Source of the DNA: Pseudocercospora fijiensis CIRAD86
Taxonomy: Eukaryota; Ascomycota; Dothideomycetes; Mycosphaerellales; Mycosphaerellaceae
NCBI RefSeq assembly: GCF_000340215.1
Contig: NW_006921532.1
Span: 8,623,409 to 8,687,408, forward strand
Direction of reading: 5' to 3'
Length of the DNA: 64,000 bases
Shown here one piece after another: positions 47,044 to 59,102 of this stretch (position 1 is its first letter; each line of letters begins with the position of its first letter). The position numbers and the translations under genes were made by a program. Under the pieces are notes generated by a model, which did not search any database, had not been told where the DNA came from, and saw nothing but the letters and a program-made list of their open reading frames with translations.

Positions 47044-47468
47044 CTTAGTCGACCGGAGCGGAAAGGAGTTAGTAACGAGTTTGCAAAAACGTTCGTAGCT
47101 TATTAATAATAATTAAAGGGTTTAGATAGAAGAAGAGGGAGGGGGTAGGCGGTAGTAAGTTAGTTAGTATTTAGGTAGAAGAAAGAGCTTAGAAAGCTCG
47201 CCTTAAATAGGGTATAAAGGTAGCATAGTCCGTATGTTCCGGTAAAGCAAACGGATAACGACTATATATAGACCCTAAAAAGTAAAGCTATATACGAGAC
47301 TCTTTTATTAGTAGGGCAGGCTAAAGTTTAACAATCGATCTAGCTAATTGCTAGTAGCGACTACGCGCCTTTATTAACCTCTAGCTTTTGTAGATTCTCG
47401 CGCACTCGAAATATAACTAGTTAGTTCGAGCACCTAGTAGTAATCTATAGTAGTAAGGCTAGCGGGAC

Positions 47469-47493
47469 TAATAATACCCCCGGGGTAGTATTA
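47469..47493. repeat. GC-core palindrome, Gy-4A intergenic 1
   Basis: TAATAATACCCC / CGGGGTAGTATTA; the counterpart in Gy-4B is 58395-58419. Confidence 0.88.
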
Positions 47494-47894
47494 GCCTTTC
47501 TCTAGAGATACTCGGCAACTAGGAGTAAATCGCCTAGGCCTAGCGTAGCTTATATTAGCCTATAGCACTATCGTTATAGATATAGTATTACCTTTTATAG
47601 TAGCAGGTATATAAACGTAGCCTATGCGTTCTTCTTTCTTCTAGATACTAAGCTTAGCGGCCTAAGGTCCCTATTCTTAGAGGCTATAGGCCTAGGTTGC
47701 TACGTCTATCTAAGAGCTAGGAAGGGGGAGGGATCCTCCCTTTTTTAGTATCCTACGTAGCTAATGCTACTTAGGGTAGGAACAATCCTCTCTAGCGGAG
47801 TATCTTATTATCGTTGCTACCTAAGGGCGGTTACTAGAGACTAGGAAACTAGAGGGAAGTAGTCCTAGAAGGGCGGGAGGTTAGGTTCGGCTAG

Positions 47895-47930
47895 CTTCCG
47901 AATGCTACCCCCGGGGTATTATTCGGAAGT
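47895..47930. repeat. Extended GC-core palindrome, Gy-4A intergenic 2
   Basis: Arms extend beyond the core to about 36 bp (cttccgaatgctac...gtattattcggaag). Confidence 0.88.
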
Positions 47931-48167
47931 TATCCCTCGTATAGTTCTTTCTAAGGAAAAACAAAAAGAGGGAAGCTATAGCAACATTAATCGAAGGCAA
48001 AAGACAAAAGAGTAAAACAATAGACAAGGTAAAAGCAAAGGAGGGTAATAACTAAGAGTATTAATATCCGTAGGAATAGGTAGTAAGGACTAAAGCTAAA
48101 GGGTAGCGCTTAGCGCGGAGAATAGTTAATAGGTAAGGAAAAGTAACGCAGCGGGAAGGACAAGTAA

Positions 48168-51100
48168 TTATTTAGTCTCGGGGTCGTCTAGCTATAATTC
48201 TAGGCGGTCTTTATCGCTAGACTAGTTAGGTTCCTTAGAGTTAGAGTTAGATAGCTAGAAGTCTAGTTTACAATTAGAATCGGAATTAATATCGGAAACG
48301 CTCTATATATAGTTAACCTATATATAACCCTCCCTTTGTTCTTAAGTTATTCCTAATAGCTTACTAAGACGAATCTAGGGATAGGTATAGTTCTTAGGTA
48401 GAACAGGGTCTATAATAGCGGTAGGATCCTCCTCCCGATAGGTATCTAAGGACAGTAGAGGGTCTATAGAGGCACTAACTTCCTCCTCGGTCGGCGGAGG
48501 GCGGGTAGGTTCGCGTAACTTAACGATCTTCTTTAGATTAGCCCGAGGGTAAGTATACTTCAAGGTAGCACTATCTAGCTCCTAAAGAAGGTATACGGAA
48601 CCCGAGTAAAGGACCTCCTTTACTCTATAAGGACCCTTCTACTTAAAGGCTAGCTTATAGGAGTAACTATACTCTAGTTCGGACCGGTATAGAAGGACTA
48701 TATCGCTAACCTTTAGAGGTTCCTAATTAATAGTATTATAGTTATTAAAATACTGCTTAGCCTCTTCCTAAAGCCGACGTTGTCGAGCAAGACCCTCCTA
48801 AGAAGTCGTAGTTATATCCTTAAGAGCCTTAGCCCGTAGGGCAAGAAGATCTGCCCTAGTACGAACAGACCCCTAATCGTAAACGCCGTACGTACGATAG
48901 GACAATTTAATAGGAAGAACGGCGTCCCTTCTAATTATAAGCTCCGCCGGCGTAAGCCTAGTCGTATCGATAATAGTAGTTCGGTCCGCCTAGAGAAGGG
49001 CTAGGACGCGGGTAGAGATAGGAACTAACCTGTCGCTACTATTAGTTATCTTAGACAAGGCATTAATTAACGACCGATAGCCGCGCTTAATAATAGCATT
49101 CGACTAGGGATAGTACGGGGAGATACGAACGTTCTTCGCCCTATACGAAACAAGTAGCGCTTAAACCTCCTTAGCTATATTGTTCGTAGCGTTATCTAAG
49201 ATAACCTCGTAAGGTATTCCCTAGCGGTAAAATAGATCCTTAAATAGGAAGGTAGCTATATTACGGGCATTAATAGCACCGCAACCCTTATAGAAATAAT
49301 AGGCCTCTAGCTATCGAGAAAGACTCTCTCGAATAATATATAAGCTATTATTACGGCTAAGATAGACCCTATCGCTATACTACCGCTCCCTAACTAACTA
49401 GGTAGTAGGGATACGTAGCTCTCCTAGACGTCGGTAGCTATTCCTAAAGTTGCACTTAGGATAGCTCTTATAGTAGTAGGAGACATTAGCCTATACGCCG
49501 TCCTACTAGTAGCGTCGACGAAGGATATCGAAGGTGCCCTCCGCCGCCCGGTAGCCGAGCTTATCGTAAACGGAACGAAGGATTTCTTATCGGGCTGCCG
49601 GATCGTTAATAATACGCTAGAGTAGTATATTAACTATAGCCTATCGCTAAAGGATGCGATCCTTAATAAGGAACCTCCGAGAATAGCGAATAATACGACG
49701 ATATTAACTCTTTAATAGACTAGGAGCTCTCTTCGTATAGGTAAGGAAGTAGGCGATATTATAGGAGTCGTCGGAGTAGACCCTATTAAGGATATTATCC
49801 CTGCCTAGTTCGCCCGCCTTAGTATCGTCCTAGTCCTCGCTATTAGTAGTAGGGTCTTCGTTAGGCTAGTTACTAGGTTAGTCGTCGGTAGTAAATCTAG
49901 TAATTACCGGCATAGCGTTAATATAGAAGGCAGTAAAGAAGGTACGGTTAATAACCGCGTCGATATCCTCTTCTTCTATTATCTCGGCGATGTCCTCTTC
50001 TATAGTAGGCCTTCTAGAAAGGCTATCCGGTCTAGTATACTTCTTACTAGGAATATAGAAGACGTCGCAATTAAACAAATAGATCTAGGCAACCTACCGA
50101 GCTATCGTAGAGTTAGGTAGGTCGGATGCTATACGGTTAAGTTAATAGACTAGCGTCTAAGCGTCGACTTCTAGGCGAAAGAATACTCTAAACAGCTAAG
50201 GCCGGAACTTCTTAAGAGCCTTATAGATACTAAGGCACTCTCGCTTGCTAGTATCGTATCGGGCCTCGATTAGTTTCTATAGACTAGACTCGTACTAGAT
50301 AGGGTAACGTAAGGAGGGCTCCTTACGATTATACTATATTAGTATCTCGCCGTAGCTTTCCTCGCTCGAGTCGATAGCAATAATTAGCAGACCTGCTCCT
50401 TCCGAGTAGTTAATAGAGGTAAGCGTAGGCGCGCTAATAAGTGCCTTAGTAACCTTATCCTTAGCGGCTTAGTAAACGGAGGTCTATTTAAACTCTATAT
50501 CCTTCTTAAGTAAGGCGTATAGAGGCTTATATACTAACGTAAAGTTCTCGACCTAGATACGGAAGTAGGAGACTACTCTAAGCTAAATCCGGACATCTTT
50601 CTAATAGGTAGAGTCTAGCTAGGATATAATCTTTAGGACCCGTACATTGTTAGGATAGCGGCCGTTTTTATTAGTAACAAACCCGACAATGTTTATACGC
50701 TTATATAGGAGCTAAAGTTTCTCCCTATATACTGTTAAGTTAGCCCGCTCTAAGTCGCAGAGGATACTATCGAGGTTCTAGATATGTTTAAGAAAGAACC
50801 TCCGGATACCTAGCTCTACTTCTTCGTTGTTATACCTAGTTTTAGGACCTTTAATACCGATGTCGTCGAGGAAAGGCATCGTAGTATAAGAAATATAAGC
50901 CGCGAGGACTTAGTTTATAATACGCACGAACTAGGCTACTAAGTTAGTCGCCCCTTAGGGAAGGGTAGTCTGTCTATATAGTCTAAGAGGCGTTTCGAAA
51001 CTAGTTAGGTCTCTACTATTAGGGTAGAGAGGTATCTAGTCGTAGCCCGAGAACACATTAACTAGCGAGGCTACTATATAGTTAGTAAAGGCTTCTAAGA

Positions 51101-51885
51101 ACCTATTAGTCTCCGGAGGAAGATTAGCATCTCTAATCGTAACTACGTTAAACTTCTAGGCAGCGTTAATTAGCCGATACTTCTTTAGTTCCCTAGGAGC
51201 TGTCTTCTTCTAAACTAGGAAGTATAGATTGCGATACGAGGTATAGGAAGGCTCTAAGGTACTAGCCTTTATACGCTGCCGTATTATATCCTTAACTATA
51301 CCTCTTAGGCTTAGGTTTAGCTTAAACCCTAGGTAAGCCTAAGGCTTATACTCGATCGTTCGGATCCTCTATAAAGGGGCAACCTCCGGGTTAATCCTAC
51401 CTAGATACGTAAAGTTATATACTAATACGGCTTCGCGGTTATACAGAAGCTCGTATAGCAAATCTAGTTTAAGATCCGAAAGCTCGATACTAGGTTTAAT
51501 ATTCGCTAGTCTCTCCGGCGTTAGCCTCGATCCCCTAGGAATAGCGGAGAACTTTTTAGTAATATACCTCTAGTCGTATAGACTATCCCTAGGTATTAAT
51601 ATCGCTTCGCGGTTAAGGTACTTTTATCGCTAGTTAGGATTTCCGCTAGGATTAGACCTATCGGTTATATATACGCTGCCCTTTACGGGCTTAATCTTAT
51701 TAGCTACCCTCTTATATAGGGTATATATACTAACCGCTCGTAATACCCGAGCCCTCTCTCTTTAACGTTAGGCCTAGAGATTAGCGCAATAGAACAGCGC
51801 GCAAACTTTATTAGAAGTCTCCTTAAGTCGGTAGGTATACAGCTAGTAATCCTAATTTATAATTCCGGCGAAAACGTTAGATTCC
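48168..51885 (-). pseudogene. Gy-4A pol (RT-RH-IN)
   Basis: Minus-strand pol in a frame different from gag-PR, beginning just after the palindrome at 51886-51910. RT near 50620-51560: ELKKYRLINAA.KFNVVTIR, then NVFSGYD.IPLYPNSRDL, P.GATNLVA.FVRIIN, and MPFLDDIGIKGPKTRYN, where FLDD is the intact polymerase motif. RNase H ends near 49900-50078 with FYIPSKKYTRPDSLSRRP. Integrase 48600-49560: SYPKCNFRNSYRRLGELRIP, then VILDNATNNIAKEV and YYP.SNAIIKRGYRSL. The tail ends TAA at 48168-48170 after an acidic stretch. Ty3/gypsy order. No chromodomain recognised. Confidence 0.88.
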
Positions 51886-51910
51886 TAATAATACCCCCGG
51901 GGTATTATTT
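51886..51910. repeat. GC-core palindrome between Gy-4A gag-PR and pol
   Basis: TAATAATACCCC / CGGGGTATTATTT. The gag-PR frame ends at TAG/TAA codons just upstream on the minus strand. Confidence 0.88.
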
Positions 51911-54749
51911 AATCGGCGCTCTAATTAGTTAGTTCGGATTCGGGCTCGGGTAGATCCGCTTCCGGCGGCGATAATTGCGATAGCATTATTACCGAGACTC
52001 GTATACTAGGTTGTCGTTGCCGTATTATTATACTCGCCGTCGCTTCGAGCATTCGCCTCCTTAGTATAGAGCCTAGAAACTTGCCTTAACGTACGGAGCG
52101 GCGCACCTCTAGATATAACCTATTTAAGCTATACTAACTTATAGCGTAGATTGCCGGTCTTATAACCGCGCTATAGCGTTTCCCGAAGAGCGCTTAGAAG
52201 TAGTAAGGATATCCTCGTAGGACTTATAGCTAGTGTTTCCGATATAACTAGTAAATACGACTCGGTTACCCTTCTAGTTAGCGATAGTTCCTTCCTAGGA
52301 GCTATCGTCGTAGTTACGCTAGATATCCCGGGTTATACGAGACTATAGACGACCTAGAATAATTGGCGTGTTCGGGTTAGCGGTAATCTAGAAGGTAAAG
52401 GAAAAGCATATACCGAAAGCGTCTACTATAATATTATAGTAGGTACCTACTAGCGTAACCTCCCTATTTACCCCCTATATACTAAGGGAAATATCTCTGT
52501 TTATTAGTAGTCGGAGCTGTTTAGCCTAGCGCTTACTTATAATAAGTAACTCTAAACTATTATTAAGCATTGCTAGTAACTACTAACTATAGCTTCCGAT
52601 AGTAACTTAAATGTAGATAGCGGGAACGACGGCAAAGGAACGGGTAACTATAGAAAGGTCTATATTATTAGGGATAGAGTAAAGTTCCTTAGGTCGAGGA
52701 GGTCCTACTCGACCGATTTATTAGCTAGTAAATCGGACAGCCTTAATAGAGAATTAAACCGAAGCAGGGTCGGTATTATTACTATCCCCTCGGCCTATCT
52801 CCTTAATCCCCTCTTCGTTAGTATTATCGATAGTCTCCTAGCTCTCGTAGGTTACTAATTCGCCTTCTGCTAACTCCTAGGCCCCTAAAAATTTAGGAAG
52901 GAACTATAGGGAAGAGACGTCGATATAGTCCTCTCGCCCCTATTTACGTCGGAGGGCTGCAAGGTCTTTTATAAAGGTAGCATCGTTAGGAATCCGGCTC
53001 TAGAACAGGTTAGTAGGCAAACCGTATACTAGAAGCTCTCCTATAGACACGTTAGACTTAAGGTCTAGGAACTATAAAGCCTAGAAGAGAGCATTTGCCT
53101 TTATATCGTAAGAGTTAGTAGGCCCGGCACTATACTTCTTTATATACCTATTAAAGCGAAAGCTCTTTAGGTCGGCTAACTTTCGTTTATAGGCCGGCGG
53201 ATTAGCTAGGCCTAGGGTACTACTAAGGTCGGTAGTATTATCCTCTATATCGATATTAGGAGTCTCTAGTACCTCTAGAGTAGCTATACTAGCTCGGGTT
53301 GTACGGTCTTTAGCTGTCTAGAGTGTCTTAGTCTTAGCGACTAATTATCGCTGTTTCTTAGCCTTATTAGTTGCCTGCTTCTTAAGTATCCTAGTAGGGG
53401 CTGCCGTACTAGGGCGGGTAGGGTTCTACGGGCTCTTACCCTTACCCTAGGACTAGGTTTAGGACAACTAAGTTTAGGACCTTATAGTAGCGTAGACATC
53501 TATACTGTTCTTAGTAACCGCGTAAATATTAGTAACTGCGTCCGGGTCCTAAGACACAAAGTTAACTTTAATAGGCTTAGTAGTACCGTTACTACTCCGC
53601 TCCTTAACCTGTTTTGCCCTAACCTTCTAAGTTTCTCGTTTAGTAATAGCGGCGAGGGTACTATTCCTAGTGTCCTTAAACTCGATCTTACTACTATACT
53701 TCTTCTCTAGAAGACTCCTAAGTTAAGGCAGCTTTAGGGCTCTACGATCCTACTCGAAGTTAATCTTGTCGCCGGTATCGGTATAGTAGAACCGACTATT
53801 TACTTATATAACGAGCTTCCTCTTAAGAAGCTCTTTCTAGATAGAGCAGTCTAATTAAATATATTTGAAACTGCCGTATATCTAGCACTTACTATCTAAG
53901 TTAGAATAGATCTTCCGTATAGCGTAGACGTTAACTAAAGGGGCCTTAGGGTAGTTAGGATCGGAAACCTAGTAGACCGGTAGCATATCCTTTAGTATAC
54001 TAGTATTAATAACCTCCCTAACTCGCTATAGTGCTTTCGTATTAAGGTTAAGCTAGGCTAGGGATTTAGCTAAGTCCGTAACGTCCTAAGAGTGCTTAGT
54101 AATAGTAGGAGTTACGGTCTTAGGACCGCTCTACGACTTAGGAAGGAACTTAGGTCCTCTACTTCCCGAGGCGTCGCTCTTTACCTAAGCTAGGTTATTC
54201 CGGTCCTCGCCGTAAATAAACTTCTTCGTATCGGCGGAGCTATTAATATCGTCCTTAATAGCCTCTAGGACCTCTTTATACTTCCTAAAGGTCTCGGGAT
54301 TGGCTTCGCTAAGCTTATAGCGACGGAAGATACGCTTAGCTATAGACTATAGTAACCCTTTAAGGAGCAGCCTCGTTCTCTAAGAATTCTCGAGGTCCTA
54401 CTAGTCGATGCCGTCCGCTAACTTAATAAACTCGCGGACGTACTCCTTTAGGTCGTTATCTTCGGTACGCCTCTCTATATAGAGGTTCTTAAGCTACGTA
54501 CGACTGCCTTTAATATAACGGCTATTACGATCCTAGTACTCCCTTATAAAGGCTTGCTTAAAGACCTCCTAGTCGGTATTAGACTTATCGTCCTTTTCTA
54601 GGTAGCTAACTAGGGTTCTAAGGGTTCGGTAAAGCTTAGTAATAGTAGTCCTCGTAAGGGACCGGACCTTATACTAGTCCGACTCTTCTTCGAGTCTATA
54701 CTCGGTTAAATTGTCCTTAAAGCGTTCTACGTACGCCGTAGCGTTCTAC
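51911..54749 (-). pseudogene. Gy-4A gag-protease, 5' truncated
   Basis: The gag part from 54749 reads YVERFKDNLTEYRLEEESD and TITKLYRTLRTLVSYLEKDD, then SRYIKGSRT.LKNLYIERR, EFIKLADGID and KRIFRRYKLSEANPETF, a retrotransposon capsid pattern. A long linker follows, then a retropepsin-like domain near 52330-52640: AMLNNSLELLIISKR.AKQL and SFTF.ITANPN. The first Asp is Asn (LNN.SE, LDNGSE before RIP). The N-terminus is missing because Gy-4B starts at 54750 inside gag. Confidence 0.8.
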
Positions 54750-55184
54750 TAAAGGACGGAAACCAAAACCACTACTACTACTAGTAGTAATAGTATAGGC
54801 TACCGAGGGTAATATAACCTATAGCAATATAGGCAGCTATGTTTAGTATAATAGGATAACAAGACGGTTGCTTAGGCTAATAACTAGAGCCCTACAACAT
54901 AGGCATTGTAGAAGTGTAACATAAACAATATACTGTACGAGGTTGGTGCTCTATCTACAATATAGAAGGAGGCCTCTTATATAGGCTTAAAACTTAGCCT
55001 AGGTATATAGGGCCGGTTACTAGCTAATATCCCTCCCTTTCTTCGTGTCTAACTAGATACGCTTTACATTGTACGCTTAAAACAAACAGTTATGCAGTAA
55101 CCTTAGGCATCTTAGCTAAGGCTATCTTTTAGAGACTCTATAATAACATCCCCGGGGTAGTATTATTCCTAGATTCTATTAACA
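54750..55184 (-). repeat. Gy-4B putative 3' LTR (about 435 bp)
   Basis: Noncoding terminal block from taaaggacgg to ...gattctattaaca. The inner boundary is inferred from a minus-strand TGTTAATAG start; no 5' LTR is available to confirm it. Confidence 0.65.
55141..55165. repeat. GC-core palindrome in Gy-4B LTR
   Basis: TAATAACATCCC / CGGGGTAGTATTA; the unbroken counterpart of the site split by Gy-5 in Gy-4A. Confidence 0.85.
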
Positions 55185-55228
55185 TACAAAAACAACTTCC
55201 TAAGTATCCAATCTACTACGCTAACTTA

Positions 55229-57985
55229 CTACTGCTTCAATGTACCGTAATCCTTACTAGCAATAACCTTATCTGCTAGTCGGCTCTCGAAATCTCCTCC
55301 GCATGCGTTAAAGCTGTTAGTACCGAAGTACTGTCCCTCGTAGAAAGCTTAATTAACGAGGAGGTTAGTAGCCTTTTCCGTCGTAGTATTCTCCTAATTG
55401 TATAGATATTCCTTAAGTCCCTCGTTATTAAGCTAGAGGATCTATTTAACTTCGTTCTAAACAACGTAACTTAACTAAGGAATCCTACTAACTAGAGCGT
55501 CGGAGATGTAGCCGAGGCCTTCGACTAAGATCGCCGTAGGGAAAGCGAATAGTACGAAGGAGTTAGAGGCCGGGAGGGCGGTTAGATTGCGGTGCGCTTT
55601 AGCAACCTAGGAGACTATTAAGTTCTCGTAACCCTTAACCTTAGTGCTATTAATAACGCGAGAGTAGCCTAGGTTAATTGATATACGGTTGCTCTCGGTC
55701 TTTAGATTACTATATAGCAGGTATAGCATCTGAATAGAGACCTCGTACTCCTTTAGAGGGTTGAGGATCTACTCCGCCTTACGCCTCTTACTATTAGGGT
55801 AACTATCGAACATATAGTCGAGGTCGTCGTCGGTAAGGTGCTTATTAGTAAGCTTACCGATCTTGCTTAGTAGGACTAGGCTACGAGCCTTAAGCTTCTT
55901 AACCTAGTTCGTAAAGACCTCGGGCTAATACATACCTTCGACAATAGTAGAGTAGCTAGTCTTATCCTTAGACATAAGACAGACCTTAATGCGTAGGTAA
56001 CTAGTACCCTCGCTAGCTGCGAGCTTAACTATATCTTGTCTAAGACGAGCAGACTCCTTAGAAGGACAGTTTTCGTAAGTACCGCCAACCTTAAAGAACT
56101 TAGTAGGCTTAGGGACGGAGATAAGCTCGTATACGTAATTAGGTCGAAGGGCGATAGCTAAGAGCTATAGGGCAGGGTGCTAGCGGACGATTTAGTTGCT
56201 TATACTATAAGTTTGAAGGGTATTATAGCCTTCTTGCTTAGACTTAGGCATATTACGTATATACTAAAGGTATATCTTAAACTCTTCCTATATTAGGTCG
56301 ATAAGGAAAGGAAGATGTACTCTACGAGGCTCTTATAACTAACTAAAGACTTAAGGGAAGATAGTATTACTAGTCTAGCGAAAGCGATCGAAGGAGGTGC
56401 CTTAGCTAAGAATGCCGGTAACGAACTTGCTCTAGCGATCTATTAGCGTAAGGGCGCGAGTGACCGTACTAGTAGGGTTAAACGCGTAGAGTCCTAGAGA
56501 TATCGGGGCGGCAATAGGGCGTCTAGGAAACTAGTTAGCATAGGCCTAATTAGCCTTAAGGGCAGCGAAGGCGTCTTAATTAGGAACCTCGCGACTAATC
56601 TTTAATAGGCGACCGACGAGGATACTCGCCTTAGTACTAGTATAGAGACTACAGACCTTAGCGGCCTTCTTAATATAGTTAGCATACATAGAGAACGGCT
56701 CTTCTCCTAGCTTACTAAGGTCGTCGAGCTGTTAATAAATAGAGAGGGCGGTAGGGGCTTCGCCTATTACGGCTTTAGGAACTATATCGATATCGGTAAT
56801 AAGGTACGCGATAGAGTCGCCCTTATAAGAACTATAAATGTTCTTAGTTAACAGGATCGGCGAGAGGCCTCTATTTCTACGCTCGCTAAAGGAGCCTTCG
56901 GAGGAGACATCTTCTAGTAGTATATCTAGCATATTAATATCCGAGTCCCTATAGTTAGTACTATAGTTAGTACTATAGTCGGTACTAGAAGGAGCGCTAT
57001 ATTTCTTAGTAGCCTTACGGAGGGCCTAGCGAGCATACAATGCCTTCTTACGCGCTACTTCGGCCTTAGCGCGCTCGTCTTGAACTTCTTAAGGGACCTT
57101 ACGGTTACGGGTCGAGCGACGATCTTTAGCCTATATCTCTATAGCGAGCGTAAGACTAGTAGCCGTATCGGCCTTAGTTTCTAGGCGAAGGGCCTTACGT
57201 TTAAGGACATTAACGATAGGAGCCTCTTAACCTTTAATAATAAAGCCTATACTATTAATACGACAGCCCTTCTCTTTTAGTAGATCCTTAGTTATCTGTA
57301 CGTTAAGATCGACCTAGACAATCGCGTCGTAGTGCTTCTTCTAGTAGGCTGTCGTAAAATCGTTAAGCGTAAAGGACAAGTTAAGTAACTGCTTACCTAC
57401 CTTCTTACTAGCGGTAGATATACGATAGATTATAGTACGAGAAAGATGCTCGGCGCCTTAACGACGGACCTTGTACTTGTTAACGAACGAAGAGACCTAC
57501 TTAGCACGCTCTTATCTACCGTAGGCGAAGTTAATAAGGCTCTTAGGAAGACTGCTTAGTCCTCCCTAGTATTCGAAGGCCTAGTCGAGGGTCTTAAAAC
57601 GCAAACGAATCTAGGTGCCGGCCGTCTCGAGGCTATAAACGATAGGAAAGGCTTATTCGATATCTATATCGTTAAGAACCTCGCGCTTAAAGATACGCTT
57701 ACCGATAGACTAACGTAAGTTGTTTATGCCGTACGCAACTAAGATAGCAGCCTTCTTAATGTTCCTATTAATAACGCGTAGTAGGGTGCGAGCGTTCTAG
57801 ATCTTCTCTTAAGGGTCTTTAAGGGCGGTAACGATCTAGAAGTAGTGCTCGAGGCTAGTTATAGTAGCTAAGGCGCTATCGGATAGGGCTTCGATCGGGA
57901 CTAGGGCGGCTAGGCTTAGGTTAATAGGGGCAGGTAGGTCGTTACTACTACTAGCGCCTAGCGGATTCGGGGCGCCGGAAGACAT
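55229..57985 (-). pseudogene. Gy-4B ORF2, unknown protein (919 codons)
   Basis: Uninterrupted counterpart of the Gy-4A ORF2: ATG at 57983-57985 (MSSGAPNPLGASSSNDLPAP), early LVPIEALSDSALATITSLEH, ending KVIASKDYGTLK. before TAG at 55229-55231. The frame is continuous for 2,757 nt apart from RIP-type stops; this agrees with the Gy-4A length once the MITE is removed. The Ser/Ala/Pro-rich start and Lys/Arg-rich middle (TRNRKVP.EV.DERAKAE) suggest a nucleic-acid-associated protein, but no family is recognised. Separate start codon and 1.1-kb spacer argue it was not part of the pol polyprotein. Confidence 0.7.
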
Positions 57986-58394
57986 AGTCGACCGAGGCGG
58001 TTTAGAAACGAGTTTGCAAAGTATATTCGTTGCTTAATAATAATAATTGAAGGGTTTAGATAGAAGGGGGGTTTTAGGCGGTAGCGAGTTAGTTAGTAAC
58101 CGAGTAGAAGAAGGAGCTTAAGAAGCTCGCTTTAAATATAGTGCGAAGGTAACGTAGTCCGTATATTCCGCGCTAGTAAAGCAAACGGATAACGGCTGTA
58201 TATGAAAGTAAAGCTATATACGAGACTTCTTTATTGTTAGGGTAGGCTAAAGTTTAACAATCGATCTAGCTAATTGCTAGTAGCGACTACGCGCCTTTGT
58301 TAACCTTTAGCTATCGTAGATTCTCGCGCACTCGAAATGTAACTAGTTAGTTCGAGTCCTTAGCAGAAATCTATAGTAGTAAAGCTAGCGGGAC

Positions 58395-58419
58395 TAATAA
58401 CACCCCCGGGGTAGTATTA
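58395..58419. repeat. GC-core palindrome, Gy-4B intergenic 1
   Basis: TAATAACACCCC / CGGGGTAGTATTA. Confidence 0.88.
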
Positions 58420-58832
58420 GCTTTTCTCTAGAGATGCTCGGTAACGGGGAGCAAGTCGCCTAGGCCTAATATAGCTAATCCGTCGATGTATTAGCCTATA
58501 GCACTACCGCTATAGATGCAGCATTACCTTTCACATTAGCAAGCACGTAAAGGTAGTCTGTGCGTTTACCTTCTTCCTTCTTCTAAACGCTAAGCTTAAT
58601 AGCCTAAGGTCCCTATTCTTAGAGGCTATCGGCCTAGGTTGCTATGTCTATCTAAGAGCTAGGAAGGGAGAGGGATCCTCCCTTTCTTAGTGTCCTACGT
58701 AACTAGTGCTAATTATAGTAGGAACACCCTCTAGTAGAGTACCTTGTTATCGTTATTACTTAAGGGTGGTCGCTAGAGTCTAGGAATCTAGAGGGAAGTA
58801 GTCCTAGAAGGGTAAAGGGTTAGGTTCGGCTA

Positions 58833-58869
58833 TTTTCCTAATACTACCCCCGGGGTATTATTAGGAAAA
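58833..58869. repeat. Extended GC-core palindrome, Gy-4B intergenic 2
   Basis: Almost perfect 37-bp palindrome (ttttcctaatactac...gtattattaggaaaa). Confidence 0.9.
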
Positions 58870-59102
58870 CACGCCTCGTACAGTTCTATCTAAAGAAACA
58901 AGAGTAAAGGAATAAAGTTATAGCAACATCTCGAAGGCTAAAGAGCAAAACAATAGACAAAGTAAAGCAAAAGAGGGCAACAACTATAAGCATTAACACC
59001 GTAGGAACAAGTAGTAAGGACTAAAGCTATAGGGCGGCACTGCATTAACAGCGCGGAGAAGGCAAGGAAAACAACGTAGTAGAGGCAGGGAAAGACAAGC
59101 AA

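Larger units (their letters stand above)
47099..48167 (-). other. Gy-4A pol-ORF2 intergenic region
   Basis: About 1.1 kb without a followable gene, holding two GC-core palindromes (47469-47493, 47895-47930). Could contain a promoter for ORF2 (inference). Homologous to 57986-59102. Confidence 0.65.
43582..54749 (-). mobile_element. Gy-4A: gypsy-type retrotransposon with extra ORF (main body)
   Basis: Minus-strand element. From high to low coordinate: truncated gag-PR, pol, intergenic region, ORF2, LTR. The first bases 43582-43586 are the Gy-5 TSD. It is cut at 54749 inside gag by Gy-4B, so its 5' LTR is not visible. Its 3' end sits in the Chr-1 RT at 29887. Confidence 0.85.
57986..59102 (-). 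other. Gy-4B pol-ORF2 intergenic region
   Basis: No gene seen. Two GC-core palindromes at 58395-58419 and 58833-58869. Confidence 0.65.

Noticed and set aside
46333..47098. Several short frames around 46333-46521, 46804-47043 and 46913-47098
   Set aside because: They lie in or straddle the MITE and its junctions. Only the start codon at 47043 belongs to a gene (ORF2).
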